Shown piece by piece: positions 44,617-53,406 of a stretch of 60,074 nucleotides of DNA. Origin of the DNA: Bradyrhizobium macuxiense (GTDB taxonomy: Bacteria; Pseudomonadota; Alphaproteobacteria; Rhizobiales; Xanthobacteraceae); NCBI RefSeq assembly GCF_001542415.1, contig NZ_LNCU01000073.1:68135-128208 (forward strand). Reading direction: 5' to 3'. The translations under genes and the position numbers were made by a program. The notes beneath the pieces are model-generated. The model ran no database searches. It had not been told where the DNA came from and was given only the letters and a program-made list of their open reading frames with translations. The first letter of the stretch is position 1, and each line of letters starts with the position of its first letter.

Positions 44617-47238
44617 TCAATAATCCTTCAGCAGCCGTTCGATGTAGTCGAGCTCGGTCTGCGGCCGCGACGGATCGGCGAGGCGGCGGCGCAGCTCTTC
44701 GAGAATGCGGCGCACGCGCTGCACGTCGATCTCGCCCGGGATCTTCACCGTGTAGTCGTCGCCGAATTCGCGGCCGTGCAGTGGCCGGCCCAGCGGGTCG
44801 GTCTGGTTGCCGCCGCTCTGCTGGCGGCCGGCGCGGTTGCCCTGGCCGTCGCCCGGCTGGTCGCCGTCGCCCTGCTGCATGGCTTCGGCGAGGCTCTGCT
44901 GGCCCTTGCGTAGCGCATCCAGCGCTCTCCCTTGCGAGTCCACCGCGCCGTCGCTATTGCCTTCGCCGAGCCGTCCGGTGGCGTCGCCCATCGCGGAATC
45001 GGCCTGATCGAGGCCGTCGCCGTCATCACCCTGGTCGGCTTGATCGCCCTGATCGCCGCCTTGCTGGCCCTGCTGCGCCTGATTGCCCTTCTGGCCCTTC
45101 TGGCCCTTCTGGCCGCGCTGGTCCGGTCCCATGCCGCGCTTGGCGAGTTCGTCCTGCAGCTTCTTCAACCGGTCGCGCAGCGCCTGCTGATCCTGCTGCA
45201 GGTCGGACATCGACTGGTCGCCCTGCTTGCCGCGCATTCGGTCACGCCGCGAATCCTGGCCCTGCTTGAAGGTCTTGTCGCGCAACTGCTGCTGCTTGCG
45301 GATCATGTCGCCGAGCTCGTTGAGCGCCTGCTCCATGTCGTTGTCGCCCTGATTGGGCTGCGCCATCTGCAGGTTTTCCAGCATCTGCTGCATCTGATCG
45401 AGCAGTTGCCTCGCCGCATCCTTGTCGCCGGAGCGCGACAGTCGCTCCATGCGATCGAGCATGTTCTTCAGATCCTGCTGACTCAGCATCTTGGTGTTGG
45501 GATCGAGCGGCCGCGCCAGGGCTTGCGGATTGTTGCGCGACTGCTCGGCGAGCTCGCGCAGGAAATTATCGAGAGCCGCGCGCAGATTGTCGGTGAGCTT
45601 CTTGATCTCCTCGTCGCTCGCGCCACGCTCCAGCGCCTGCTTGAGCGCGTCCTGCGCCGCGCGCAGCGCCTTGTCGACGTCGCTGAGATTGCCGTCCTCA
45701 ATGGTGACGGCTAGCGCCCACAGGCTGGCGACGACCTCGCGCAGCTGGTCGTCGGTGCGTGCCGCCTCTAGCTGCCGGCTCACATCGTAGATGCCGAGAT
45801 AGTAGCCGGTCTCCGGCGTGAACATCTCGGGCGCGATCATCAGCGCGTCGAGCGCGGCGAAGACCTGCCCGTTCTGGTTGGCGTCGAGCGCGAGGATGCG
45901 GCGCTGCTCGATTAGCGCCCGCGCGAGCGGCTTGGTGAACACGCGCTCGGGCAGGCGCATGTTGAACGGCTCGCTCTTGCCCTCGTTGCCGGCCTCATCC
46001 TTCGCGGTCAGGGTCAGCGTCACGTCGGCGCCGGCATAGGGGTCCTCGCTGAGGTCCTTCACCGTCTGGCCGACCCCGTTGCGGGTGCGCGCGTTCGGCA
46101 ACACCAGCGGGAATTGCGGCGCTTCGAATAACGGGCGCGGCGCCGCGGCCTTGTCGCCGTCGCGGCTCGGATCCTTCTGGACCTCGCTCGGGCGCGCGAC
46201 GAACTGCGCGCGGGCTTCGGTGACGCCGTAATCATCCTCGAGCTTGTAGGACAGCTGCAGCGCGCCATGCGCCTGCCGCTCCGGATCCTTGGCGAGCGCA
46301 ATGCTCGGCGCCCGGTCGGGGATCGCGGAGAACTTCCACTGCGGCTGGCCGGCCGGCGCGCGGACATGCGCGGTGCCGTCGCCGGCGATCTTGAAATGCC
46401 GCTCGCTGGTGCCCTTGGGCGCCTCCTCGGTGGCCGCGACCTCGGTCACGCCGCCACCGGCCACGACGTCGATGGCGCCGCCGCTGGAGCGCACCAGCAG
46501 CGTGCTGCCGGCCGGCACCGCCAGCGCGCCGTTCTCGGCTGCGGCGGCGTCCTTGTTGGCGTTCGACAGGATGATCGGCGGCTTGCCGGTGTAATCCGGC
46601 GGGGTCACCCAGGCATCGACCCGGACGTTGGCCGGCGCCATGATGCCGTTCCAGTCGAAGGCCGAGGCGACACGCAGGCCGCGCTCGTCGCCAGCCGCGA
46701 TATAGGTTGCGACCATCATCACGATCACCAGCGCGCGCAGCGCCCAGGGATCGTGCAGCGCGACGCGCGGATGCGGCAGGCCGGCGCGAATACGCTTGAT
46801 CGAGGCCAGCGTGCGCTCGCGCTGCGCCTGCCACAGCGCCAGCGCGAACGGATCCTGCGTCGTGAGCGTATCGGAAAGCGTGGTCGCCGGACGATGGCGG
46901 ATGCCGGCGCCGCGATCGAGCCGACTCAGCCCCTCCTCGCGGGCCGGCCAGCGGAAGCTCACCAGCGGCACCAGCGCCGCGAGCGCGGCAAGCCCGAACA
47001 AGGCCGTGCCGCCCACGCGTGCGGCAAACGGCAGCACCAACCACAGCCCGGCCCATGACGCGACCAGGAACAGGCCCGCGACCGTGAGGAACCGCGCCAG
47101 ATGCGGCCAGGCCCGTTCCCACGCGATCGCAAATTTTGCCCGCTGCAGAGCCTCCGTCAGTTTCAGCCGCGCGATCGCGTCGCTGTCGCGCGCTGCGCGT
47201 GACGTATTCTCTGACGGGTCGAGGTTGGCACCGCTCAA
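44617..47238 (-). CDS. TIGR02302-family membrane protein with Gln/Gly-rich tail
   Basis: The 873-residue protein fits the alphaproteobacterial TIGR02302 family (DUF4175-like). Three N-terminal TM segments lie at about residues 50-72, 77-97 and 168-188. A large region of extracytoplasmic character follows (about 200-470), then a long coiled-coil region (about 480-690) and a low-complexity Gln/Gly/Asp stretch at about 690-800 containing repeated GQK and GDQ units. A conserved C-terminus ends RRLADPSRPQTELDYIERLL. Function is unknown. Translation starts at a TTG (47236-47238) with GGAGA upstream. It is a single gene between convergent and divergent neighbours. Confidence 0.85.
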   Translation of the reverse strand: MSGANLDPSENTSRAARDSDAIARLKLTEALQRAKFAIAWERAWPHLARFLTVAGLFLVASWAGLWLVLPFAARVGGTALFGLAALAALVPLVSFRWPAREEGLSRLDRGAGIRHRPATTLSDTLTTQDPFALALWQAQRERTLASIKRIRAGLPHPRVALHDPWALRALVIVMMVATYIAAGDERGLRVASAFDWNGIMAPANVRVDAWVTPPDYTGKPPIILSNANKDAAAAENGALAVPAGSTLLVRSSGGAIDVVAGGGVTEVAATEEAPKGTSERHFKIAGDGTAHVRAPAGQPQWKFSAIPDRAPSIALAKDPERQAHGALQLSYKLEDDYGVTEARAQFVARPSEVQKDPSRDGDKAAAPRPLFEAPQFPLVLPNARTRNGVGQTVKDLSEDPYAGADVTLTLTAKDEAGNEGKSEPFNMRLPERVFTKPLARALIEQRRILALDANQNGQVFAALDALMIAPEMFTPETGYYLGIYDVSRQLEAARTDDQLREVVASLWALAVTIEDGNLSDVDKALRAAQDALKQALERGASDEEIKKLTDNLRAALDNFLRELAEQSRNNPQALARPLDPNTKMLSQQDLKNMLDRMERLSRSGDKDAARQLLDQMQQMLENLQMAQPNQGDNDMEQALNELGDMIRKQQQLRDKTFKQGQDSRRDRMRGKQGDQSMSDLQQDQQALRDRLKKLQDELAKRGMGPDQRGQKGQKGQKGNQAQQGQQGGDQGDQADQGDDGDGLDQADSAMGDATGRLGEGNSDGAVDSQGRALDALRKGQQSLAEAMQQGDGDQPGDGQGNRAGRQQSGGNQTDPLGRPLHGREFGDDYTVKIPGEIDVQRVRRILEELRRRLADPSRPQTELDYIERLLKDY

Positions 47239-47406
47239 TCAAATCTCCGGGTTGCCGGCACGTCAGCCTACCACAACGGCGCCATTGAGGCACCCGTTCC
47301 GCGGCGTAACCCACACCGGGAAATACGCATAACACGAAGGCGTGACTGCGGCGTTTCGACCCCGTAACGTCCCGGCCGAACCATCGCATCAACGTGAGGA
47401 AACATC

Positions 47407-47787
47407 ATGGACCAGAAAACGCACGACAAGGGGCTCGAGATCCGCAAGGCGGTGCTCGGCGAGGCCTATGTCAACAACGCGCTGAAGAACTCCGACAGCT
47501 TCAACAAGCCGTTCCAGGAGCTCGTCACGGAATATTGCTGGGGCGCGGTGTGGGGCCGCGAGGAACTGCCGCGCAAGACGCGCAGCATGCTCAATCTCGC
47601 CATGATCTCGATCCTCAACCGGCCGCACGAGTTGAAGGCGCACATCAAGGGCGCGCTGACCAACGGCGTCTCCCGCGACGAGATCCGCGAGATCTTCATG
47701 CAGGTGTCGATCTACGCCGGTATCCCCGCCGGCGTCGACAGCTTCCGCATCGCGCGCGAAGTGTTCGCAGAGCTCGACAAGGCCTGA
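47407..47787 (+). CDS. Carboxymuconolactone decarboxylase family protein
   Basis: The 126-residue protein has the family helices: YCWGAVWGREELPRKTRSMLN at about residues 39-59 and AHIKGALTNGVSRDEIREIF near the C-terminus. It is close in size and pattern to the 4-carboxymuconolactone decarboxylase PcaC, but neighbours give no protocatechuate genes. The redox CxxC of AhpD proteins is absent. It may act with the downstream dehydrogenase. Confidence 0.82.
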   Translation: MDQKTHDKGLEIRKAVLGEAYVNNALKNSDSFNKPFQELVTEYCWGAVWGREELPRKTRSMLNLAMISILNRPHELKAHIKGALTNGVSRDEIREIFMQVSIYAGIPAGVDSFRIAREVFAELDKA

Positions 47788-47805
47788 GCAGCGCATTCCC
47801 TCGTT

Positions 47806-47936
47806 GTCGTCCCGGCCAAGCGAAGCGCGAGCCGGGACCCATAACCACAGCACGTTGTCGCTACGACGGCTGTGGCCCCAGTTGAATGAGATAATTCCGT
47901 CCTGGGGTTATGGGTCCCTGCTTTCGCAGGGACGAC
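47806..47936. repeat. Family C repeat, copy 2
   Basis: The right arm GGGTCCCTGCTTTCGCAGGG with ACGAC is as in the copy at 27018. The left arm is diverged (GTCGTCCCGGCCAAGCGAAG), and ACCCATAACCAC lies inside. It is placed between the decarboxylase-family gene and the dehydrogenase gene. Confidence 0.85.
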
Positions 47937-47985
47937 ATCGAGTTCGAGACAAGCTGCCTCGCACACAACACAGAGGAAACAACTC

Positions 47986-48897
47986 ATGGATATCGGATTC
48001 ATCGGCATCGGGAAGATGGGCTTCCCGATGGCGCGCCGGCTGATCGAGGCCGGTCACAAGCTCACCGTGTTCGACACGCGCAAGGACGCCGTCGACCAGT
48101 TCGTCGCGCTCGGCGCGGCGGCGGGATCGTCGCCCAAGGACATCGCCGACCGCGTCGAGACCGTGATGGCAAGCCTGCCGTCGCTGCAGGCCTCGCTCGA
48201 CGTCGCGACCGGCCCGGGTGGCGTGAGCGAAGGCAAGCGCGTCAAGCGCTTCATCGACCTATCGACCGTCGGCTCGCAGATGGCGGTGAAGATTCACGAT
48301 CTGCTGGCAAAGAAGAACATCGTGCAGATCGACAGCCCGGTCTCCGGCGGCGTCGCCGGCGCCGAGAAGGGTACGCTGGCGGTGATGGTGTCGGGCCCGA
48401 AAGCCGATTTCGAGCTGGTGAAGCCCGCGCTCGACATCATCGGCAAGGTGTTTTTCATCGGCACCAAGCCGGGCTCCGGCCAAACCATGAAGCTCGCCAA
48501 CAACTTCCTCTCGGCGACCGCGATGGTCGCGACCTCGGAAGCGGTGGTGATGGGCGTGAAGTCCGGCCTCGATCCGGCCGTGATGATCGACGTCATCAAT
48601 GCGGGTTCGGGGCTGAACACCGCGAGCCGCGACAAGTTTCCGCGGGCGGTGCTGCCCCGCACTTTCGATTTCGGCTTCGCCACCGGGCTGATGGTGAAGG
48701 ACGTGCGGCTTGCGGTCGAGGAGATGCGATCGATGGGACTGTCGATGGAGGTCGCCGAAGCGGTCGGCCGGATCTGGGAAACCATCATCCGCGACGAAGG
48801 CGCCGACTCGGACTTCACCGCGGCGATCAAGCCTATCGAGAAGGCCGCGGGCGTGATCGTCGGCGGCGGCAAGGGCGGCGGCCACGCGGCGAAGTAA
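47986..48897 (+). CDS. NAD(P)-dependent beta-hydroxyacid dehydrogenase
   Basis: The 303-residue enzyme belongs to the 3-hydroxyisobutyrate dehydrogenase/tartronate semialdehyde reductase family. The nucleotide motif GFIGIGKMGFPMARRL is at residues 4-19, the substrate motif DSPVSGGVAGAEKGTLAVMV at about 117-136, and the catalytic Lys is in GSGQTMKLANNFL at about 170. C-terminal FDFGFATGLMVKDVRLA is typical. Substrate specificity is not predictable. It follows the small decarboxylase-family gene across a repeat. Confidence 0.9.
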   Translation: MDIGFIGIGKMGFPMARRLIEAGHKLTVFDTRKDAVDQFVALGAAAGSSPKDIADRVETVMASLPSLQASLDVATGPGGVSEGKRVKRFIDLSTVGSQMAVKIHDLLAKKNIVQIDSPVSGGVAGAEKGTLAVMVSGPKADFELVKPALDIIGKVFFIGTKPGSGQTMKLANNFLSATAMVATSEAVVMGVKSGLDPAVMIDVINAGSGLNTASRDKFPRAVLPRTFDFGFATGLMVKDVRLAVEEMRSMGLSMEVAEAVGRIWETIIRDEGADSDFTAAIKPIEKAAGVIVGGGKGGGHAAK

Positions 48898-48930
48898 TGC
48901 GTAGGATGGGTGGAGCGACCAAATAACGCC

Positions 48931-49061
48931 GTCGTCCCGGGCAAGCGAAGCGCGACCCGGGACCCATAACCACAGGATTTCGTGGTTAGCTGAGCTGGAG
49001 CCCGAGCTTAGCATGACGATCACGGACGGTGGTTATGGGTCCCTGCCTTCGCAGGGACGAC
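48931..49061. repeat. Family C repeat, copy 3
   Basis: GTCGTCCCGGGCAAGCGAAG with GGGACCCATAACCAC pairs with GTGGTTATGGGTCCCTGCC and TTCGCAGGGACGACC. It separates the convergent dehydrogenase gene and lysA. Confidence 0.85.
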
Positions 49062-49086
49062 CCCGAATATGAAGCGCCGTCGCGCT

Positions 49087-50352
49087 TCACAACCACGGCG
49101 CCGGCTTGTCCATCGCAATCAGCGCGTCGACGTCGATGCGCGGGCGGACCACGGCGTACAGGTCGTCCTTGACCAGCACCTCAGGCACCAGAGGCCGCGT
49201 GTTGTAGGTGCCGGACTGCGCCGCGCCATAGGCACCGGCGGTCATGATCGCCAGGAGATCGCCGGCCTTCGGTTGCGGCAGCGTGCGGTCGAGCGCGAGA
49301 TAGTCGCCGCTCTCGCAGACCGGGCCGACCACGTCCGCGATCATGGTCGGCGTGCCCTGCGCCGGCTGGCGCACCGGCAGGATGTCGTGATGCGCCTCGT
49401 ACAGCGTCGGCCGGATCAGGTCGTTCATCGCAGCATCGATGATGACGAAGTTCTTGGCCTCGCCCGGCTTCACATAGATCACGCGGGTGACGAGGATGCC
49501 GGCATTGCCGACGATCAAGCGGCCAGGCTCGAACATCAGCGTGCAGCCGAGATTGTGGGTCACGCGCTTGACCATCGCGGCATAGGCATCGGGCGCCGGC
49601 GGCGCGGCGCGGTCCATGTAATAGGGAATGCCGAGGCCGCCGCCGAAATCGATATGCGAGATGGTGTGGCCGTCGGCGCGCAGGGTCTGCACGAATTCGG
49701 CGAGCAGGCGGAACGCAGCCTCCAGCGGCCCGAGATCGGTGATCTGGCTGCCGATATGCACGTCGGTGCCGGTCACCTTGATGCCCGGCAGCTTCGCCGC
49801 GCGGGCATAGACCTCGCGCGCCCGCGCCAGCGGAATGCCGAACTTGTTCTCGGACTTGCCGGTCGAAATCTTGGCATGCGTGCCGGCATCGACGTCGGGA
49901 TTGACCCGCACCGAGATGCGCGCGGTCTTCCCCATCTCGACCGCAAGCCGCGACAGCACCTCGAGCTCCGGCTCGGACTCGATATTGATGCAGAGGATGT
50001 CGGAAGCGAGCGCGGCGCGCAGCTCGGGTTCGGTCTTGCCGACGCCGGAGAACAAGATCTTGGAGGGCGGAAAGCCCGCCGCGAGCGCCCGCTTCAATTC
50101 GCCGCCGGACACGACGTCGGCGCCGGCTCCGAGCTTGGCCAGCGTGCGCAGCACCGACTGGTTGGAGTTCGCCTTCATCGCGTAGCAGACGAGCGCCTTC
50201 TCGCCCGCAAAGGCTTCGGTGAAGACCCGGTAGTGCCGCTCCAGCGTCGCCGTCGAATAGCAGTAGAACGGCGTGCCGACGGCTTCGGCGAGCTCAATGA
50301 GATTGACCGCCTCGGCATGCAGCACGCCGTTGCGATAGTCGAAATGGTTCAT
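49087..50352 (-). CDS. lysA: Diaminopimelate decarboxylase
   Basis: This 421-residue PLP enzyme converts meso-diaminopimelate to lysine. The PLP Lys is in CYAMKANSNQSVLRTL at about residues 55-60, the barrel has GADVVSGGEL, GTDVHIGSQI and IDFGGGLGIPY, and the C-terminal catalytic motif is VCESGDYLAL. The N-terminal MNHFDYRNGVLHAEAVNLIE is typical for alphaproteobacterial LysA. It follows the small lipoprotein lptM in the same direction. Confidence 0.96.
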   Translation of the reverse strand: MNHFDYRNGVLHAEAVNLIELAEAVGTPFYCYSTATLERHYRVFTEAFAGEKALVCYAMKANSNQSVLRTLAKLGAGADVVSGGELKRALAAGFPPSKILFSGVGKTEPELRAALASDILCINIESEPELEVLSRLAVEMGKTARISVRVNPDVDAGTHAKISTGKSENKFGIPLARAREVYARAAKLPGIKVTGTDVHIGSQITDLGPLEAAFRLLAEFVQTLRADGHTISHIDFGGGLGIPYYMDRAAPPAPDAYAAMVKRVTHNLGCTLMFEPGRLIVGNAGILVTRVIYVKPGEAKNFVIIDAAMNDLIRPTLYEAHHDILPVRQPAQGTPTMIADVVGPVCESGDYLALDRTLPQPKAGDLLAIMTAGAYGAAQSGTYNTRPLVPEVLVKDDLYAVVRPRIDVDALIAMDKPAPWL

Positions 50353-50373
50353 GACACGCTTTTGGTTGTCGAA

Positions 50374-50649
50374 TTAATTGCCGAGCAGCGGATCGAGGAT
50401 GAAGGATTTCTTGCTGCCTTTCGGCGCGGCCGGCGCGGCGTCCGTTCCATAGGTCGAATTGAACACGCTGGGCTGGCTCGCCCGCTCGGTCTCGGTATCG
50501 CCGGTCACCTGCGCGGTCGGGGCGGTGTTGGACGCCGTCGGCGGCAGCTCGAGCGGTCCCTTGCGGCCGCAACCGCCGAGTGCGAGCGCGGCGGCAGTCA
50601 GCACAATGATGCCCCATCCCGACCGGGTCAGGCTTGTCTTGCTAGTCAC
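50374..50649 (-). CDS. lptM: LptM-like small lipoprotein
   Basis: The 91-residue product has a signal peptide with lipobox LALGGC (Cys at residue 27), followed at once by GRKGPLELPP, the hallmark of LptM (formerly YifL), which assists LptD maturation in outer-membrane assembly. The remainder is low-complexity Ala/Thr/Pro. It starts at a GTG (50647-50649) with GGGGA upstream; a longer reading through 50823 is rejected. It is 21 bp before lysA, the conserved lptM-lysA arrangement. Confidence 0.9.
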   Translation of the reverse strand: MTSKTSLTRSGWGIIVLTAAALALGGCGRKGPLELPPTASNTAPTAQVTGDTETERASQPSVFNSTYGTDAAPAAPKGSKKSFILDPLLGN

Positions 50650-50740
50650 GACGAAATCCCCAATTCGGGCTGCACCATACAAACATTGCCACGCTCTGGC
50701 GAGACCCGGGCGGCCTCGAAATGACAGCGAATTTTTGGGT

Positions 50741-52138
50741 TCAGCCCAATTTTCGCTCTTTTTCCAGCCGCTTGGCCCACACCTTGGCCTGCGCGAGCAC
50801 ATTCTTCGGCGCGGTGCCGCCAAAGCTCGTCCGGCTCTTCACCGAAGCCTCCACGCTGAGCACCTTCAGCGCATCCACCGTGATCTTGGGTTCGACCTCC
50901 TGCATCGCCGCCAGCGGCAGCTCATGCAGCGCCACGCCCTGCCTGGACGCAAGTGCGACAATCCGTCCGGTGACGTGGTGGGCATCGCGGAACGGCATCT
51001 TCAGGGTGCGCACCAGCCAGTCAGCGAGATCGGTCGCAGTGGCATAACCGTCGCCGGCCGCGGCCTTCATCTTCGCCTCGTCAGGCACGAGGTCCTCGAC
51101 CATGCCGGTCATGGCGCGGATCGCGAGCGACAGCGCGGCGAAGGCTTCCATCGCGCCCTGCTTGTCTTCCTGCATGTCCTTTTGATAGGCGAGCGGCAGG
51201 CCCTTCATCACGATCAGCAGCGCGGTGAGCGCGCCGATCACGCGCCCGGTCTTGGCGCGCACCAGTTCCGCCGCGTCCGGGTTGCGTTTCTGCGGCATGA
51301 TCGACGAGCCGGTGGTGAACTTGTCGCTGAGCCTGACCAGGCCGACCAGCGGCGAGGTCCAGATCACGATCTCCTCGGCAAAACGTGACATGTGCACGGC
51401 GCAGATCGCTGCCGCCGACAGCGTCTCCAGCACGAAGTCGCGGTCGGAGACCGCATCGAGCGAATTGGCCATCGGGCGATCGAAGCCGAGCGCCTTTGCG
51501 GTCGCGGCGCGGTCGATCGGAAACGAGGTGCCGGCGAGCGCGGCGGCTCCGAGCGGCGATTCGTTCAGCCGCTTGCGTGCATCTGCAAAGCGGCCGCGGT
51601 CGCGTCCGGCCATTTCGACATAGGCGAGCAGGTGATGGCCGAAGGTCACCGGCTGTGCGGTCTGCAGATGGGTGAAGCCCGGCATCACGGTTCCGGCATG
51701 CTCCAGCGCGCGGTCGACCAACACCTGCTGGAACGCGGCGAGCGCCGCGTCGGTTTCGTCGATGGTGTCGCGGACAAAGAGCCGGAAGTCGGTCGCGACC
51801 TGGTCGTTGCGCGAGCGCGCGGTGTGCAGCCGGCCCGCGGCGGGACCGATCAGCTCGGACAGCCGCGACTCGACGTTCATGTGAATGTCCTCGAGCGCGC
51901 GCTTGAAGTCGAAACCGCCCTTGCCGATCTCTGACAAAATCGTGTCTAGACCTTTGCCGATATTTTTCGCATCAGCACCGGTGATGATGCCTTGCGCGGC
52001 CAGCATGGCGGCGTGGGCCTTGGACGCGGCGATGTCCTGGGCATAAAGGTGACGGTCGACGTCGATGGAGACGTTGATTTCCTCCATGATCGCGTCGGGA
52101 CGCTCCGAAAACCGGCCGCCCCACATCTTGTTGCTCAT
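50741..52138 (-). CDS. argH: Argininosuccinate lyase
   Basis: This 465-residue enzyme cleaves argininosuccinate to arginine and fumarate. It begins [20 protein letters not shown], and the signature [15 protein letters not shown] (the catalytic Ser loop) is at about residues 280-294. [19 protein letters not shown] and [20 protein letters not shown] are also present. A longer upstream reading reaching past 52138 is not supported, since MSNKMWGG is the family start. It is divergent from tlpA and upstream of lptM-lysA. Confidence 0.97.
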   Translation of the reverse strand: MSNKMWGGRFSERPDAIMEEINVSIDVDRHLYAQDIAASKAHAAMLAAQGIITGADAKNIGKGLDTILSEIGKGGFDFKRALEDIHMNVESRLSELIGPAAGRLHTARSRNDQVATDFRLFVRDTIDETDAALAAFQQVLVDRALEHAGTVMPGFTHLQTAQPVTFGHHLLAYVEMAGRDRGRFADARKRLNESPLGAAALAGTSFPIDRAATAKALGFDRPMANSLDAVSDRDFVLETLSAAAICAVHMSRFAEEIVIWTSPLVGLVRLSDKFTTGSSIMPQKRNPDAAELVRAKTGRVIGALTALLIVMKGLPLAYQKDMQEDKQGAMEAFAALSLAIRAMTGMVEDLVPDEAKMKAAAGDGYATATDLADWLVRTLKMPFRDAHHVTGRIVALASRQGVALHELPLAAMQEVEPKITVDALKVLSVEASVKSRTSFGGTAPKNVLAQAKVWAKRLEKERKLG

Positions 52139-52266
52139 GACTTCTCGCTCACGACTTTGTATTTCAGGCCTCGCTGGTTCATCGCCGATCCGGCGAGACA
52201 GCATGGCGGTTCCGATCATAATTCCCGGCACTGCATAGCCATATCTGCCCCAGGATGACAAACGAT

Positions 52267-52932
52267 ATGCCCGAGACGACCCCACCCAAGCCAGCCGCGA
52301 CACGTCGCCTGCCGCTCGTGATCGGCGCGGTGCTGGTCGGAGCCGTGCTCGGCTATGTCGGAATATCCAGCCTGAAGCGGCCGACCGGCGACGTGGCCTG
52401 CAACGGCGCGGTGGGCCTGGCCAAGAAGATCGCTCCGCTGGCCCAGGGCGAGGTGGCGGCGCTGACCATGGCGACGACCCCGCTGCGGTTGCCGGACCTG
52501 ACCTTCGAGGACGCCAACGGCCAGACCAAGAAGCTGTCCGACTGGCGCGGCAAGACGGTTCTGGTGAACCTCTGGGCGACCTGGTGCGTGCCCTGCCGCA
52601 AGGAGATGCCGGCACTGGACAGTTTGCAGACCAAGCTCGGCGGCAAGGATTTCGAGGTGGTCGCGATCAACATCGACACCCGCGACCCCGACAAGCCGAA
52701 AAACTTCCTGAAAGACGCCAATCTGACCAATCTGGGCTATTTCAGCGACCAGAAAGCCAAGGTTTTTCAGGATCTTAAGAACATAGGCAAGGCGTTGGGC
52801 ATGCCGACCTCGGTGCTGGTCGACCCCCAAGGCTGCGAAATCGCCAATATTGCCGGTCCCGCCGAATGGGCCAGCGACGATGGCATCAAGCTGGTCAAGG
52901 CCGCCGTGCAGCCGGCCTCGGCGGGATTTTAA
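52267..52932 (+). CDS. tlpA: Thiol:disulfide interchange protein TlpA
   Basis: This membrane-anchored periplasmic thioredoxin (221 residues) reduces partners in cytochrome aa3 oxidase copper-centre assembly in Bradyrhizobium. A basic tail and TM anchor lie at about residues 15-36 ([19 protein letters not shown]). The active site is [16 protein letters not shown] with CVPC at about 104-107, and the cis-Pro loop is [16 protein letters not shown]. Two Cys residues outside the active site (about 44 and 193) match TlpA. ATG 52267 gives exactly the known length of 221, and AGGA is about 10 bases upstream; 52255 is also an ATG. Confidence 0.95.
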   Translation: MPETTPPKPAATRRLPLVIGAVLVGAVLGYVGISSLKRPTGDVACNGAVGLAKKIAPLAQGEVAALTMATTPLRLPDLTFEDANGQTKKLSDWRGKTVLVNLWATWCVPCRKEMPALDSLQTKLGGKDFEVVAINIDTRDPDKPKNFLKDANLTNLGYFSDQKAKVFQDLKNIGKALGMPTSVLVDPQGCEIANIAGPAEWASDDGIKLVKAAVQPASAGF

Positions 52933-53033
52933 AGCGCGATGAGATTGAGTTGAATCGTCATCGCACTTTAACTCTTTGTTTGAGCACGATCTTTTCGGAA
53001 AACCGCTTCACACTTTTTCGGATCATGCTCTAG
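52931..53033. repeat. Family D repeat, full unit
   Basis: AAAGCGCGATGAGATTGAG and TCATCGCACTTTAAC form one hairpin. TTGAGCACGATCTTTTCGG with ACCGCTTCACACTTTTTCGG and ATCATGCTCT form the other. This is the most complete example in the window of the element also seen in part at 8366, 41195 and 54438. It lies between convergent genes. Confidence 0.8.
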
Positions 53034-53036
53034 ATA

Positions 53037-53225
53037 TCAGGCCGTGACGTTGAGGTTGCCGCCGACGCCGGACGCCAGATTGGCGGTCGAGGGCGTGCCG
53101 AGCAGGGTCTGAACCGCGAATTTCTCCGCATCGATGTTCTGCTTGGTGAGCTTGGTCGCGATCTGGCCCTGCAGGTTGCCCTGCTGCATCGACAGGATGC
53201 CCGTCACCATGCTCATCATGTCCAT
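53037..53225 (-). CDS. YjfB-like putative motility protein
   Basis: The 62-residue protein begins MDMMSMVTGILSMQQGNLQG and ends NLASGVGGNLNVTA. Length, a methionine-rich amphipathic helix, and the final G-N-L-N/I-x-V pattern resemble the small YjfB family. GGGAG lies 8 bases before the ATG. A palindrome (TTAACC, six bases, GGTTAA) sits 29 bases upstream. No other motility gene is adjacent, so the role is uncertain. Confidence 0.7.
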   Translation of the reverse strand: MDMMSMVTGILSMQQGNLQGQIATKLTKQNIDAEKFAVQTLLGTPSTANLASGVGGNLNVTA

Positions 53226-53253
53226 ACGCGGTACTCCCAGAAACATTTGGACA

Positions 53254-53271
53254 TTAACCAGCGCCGGTTAA
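53254..53271. promoter_or_regulatory. Perfect palindrome TTAACC-N6-GGTTAA upstream of the YjfB-like gene
   Basis: The palindrome lies at 29-46 bases before the ATG of the YjfB-like gene on the minus strand. TTAACC resembles a CtrA half site, but the inverted arrangement with a six-base spacer is not the known CtrA layout. It could be an operator for an unknown regulator. Confidence 0.35.
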
Positions 53272-53406
53272 CGAGACATGCCGGGAATCAAACGGAACCG
53301 CACGGCGGACAAGGGAGTGCAGCCCCCCAGCATTCCGGCGATTGATCGAGGAGATCGCAGGCGCGGCGCAGGGGCGATACCACCCGCCCGATGCGCGTGC
53401 TCGCAC

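Noticed and set aside
27018..49061. Possible CRISPR array made of the recurrent palindromic units
   Set aside because: The units are dispersed singly between genes, have long variable arms and no regular spacers, and no cas gene is present.
52139..52615. N-terminal extension of argH up to 52615
   Set aside because: The extension overlaps the divergent tlpA gene and its promoter region, and argininosuccinate lyase starts normally at MSNKMWGG.
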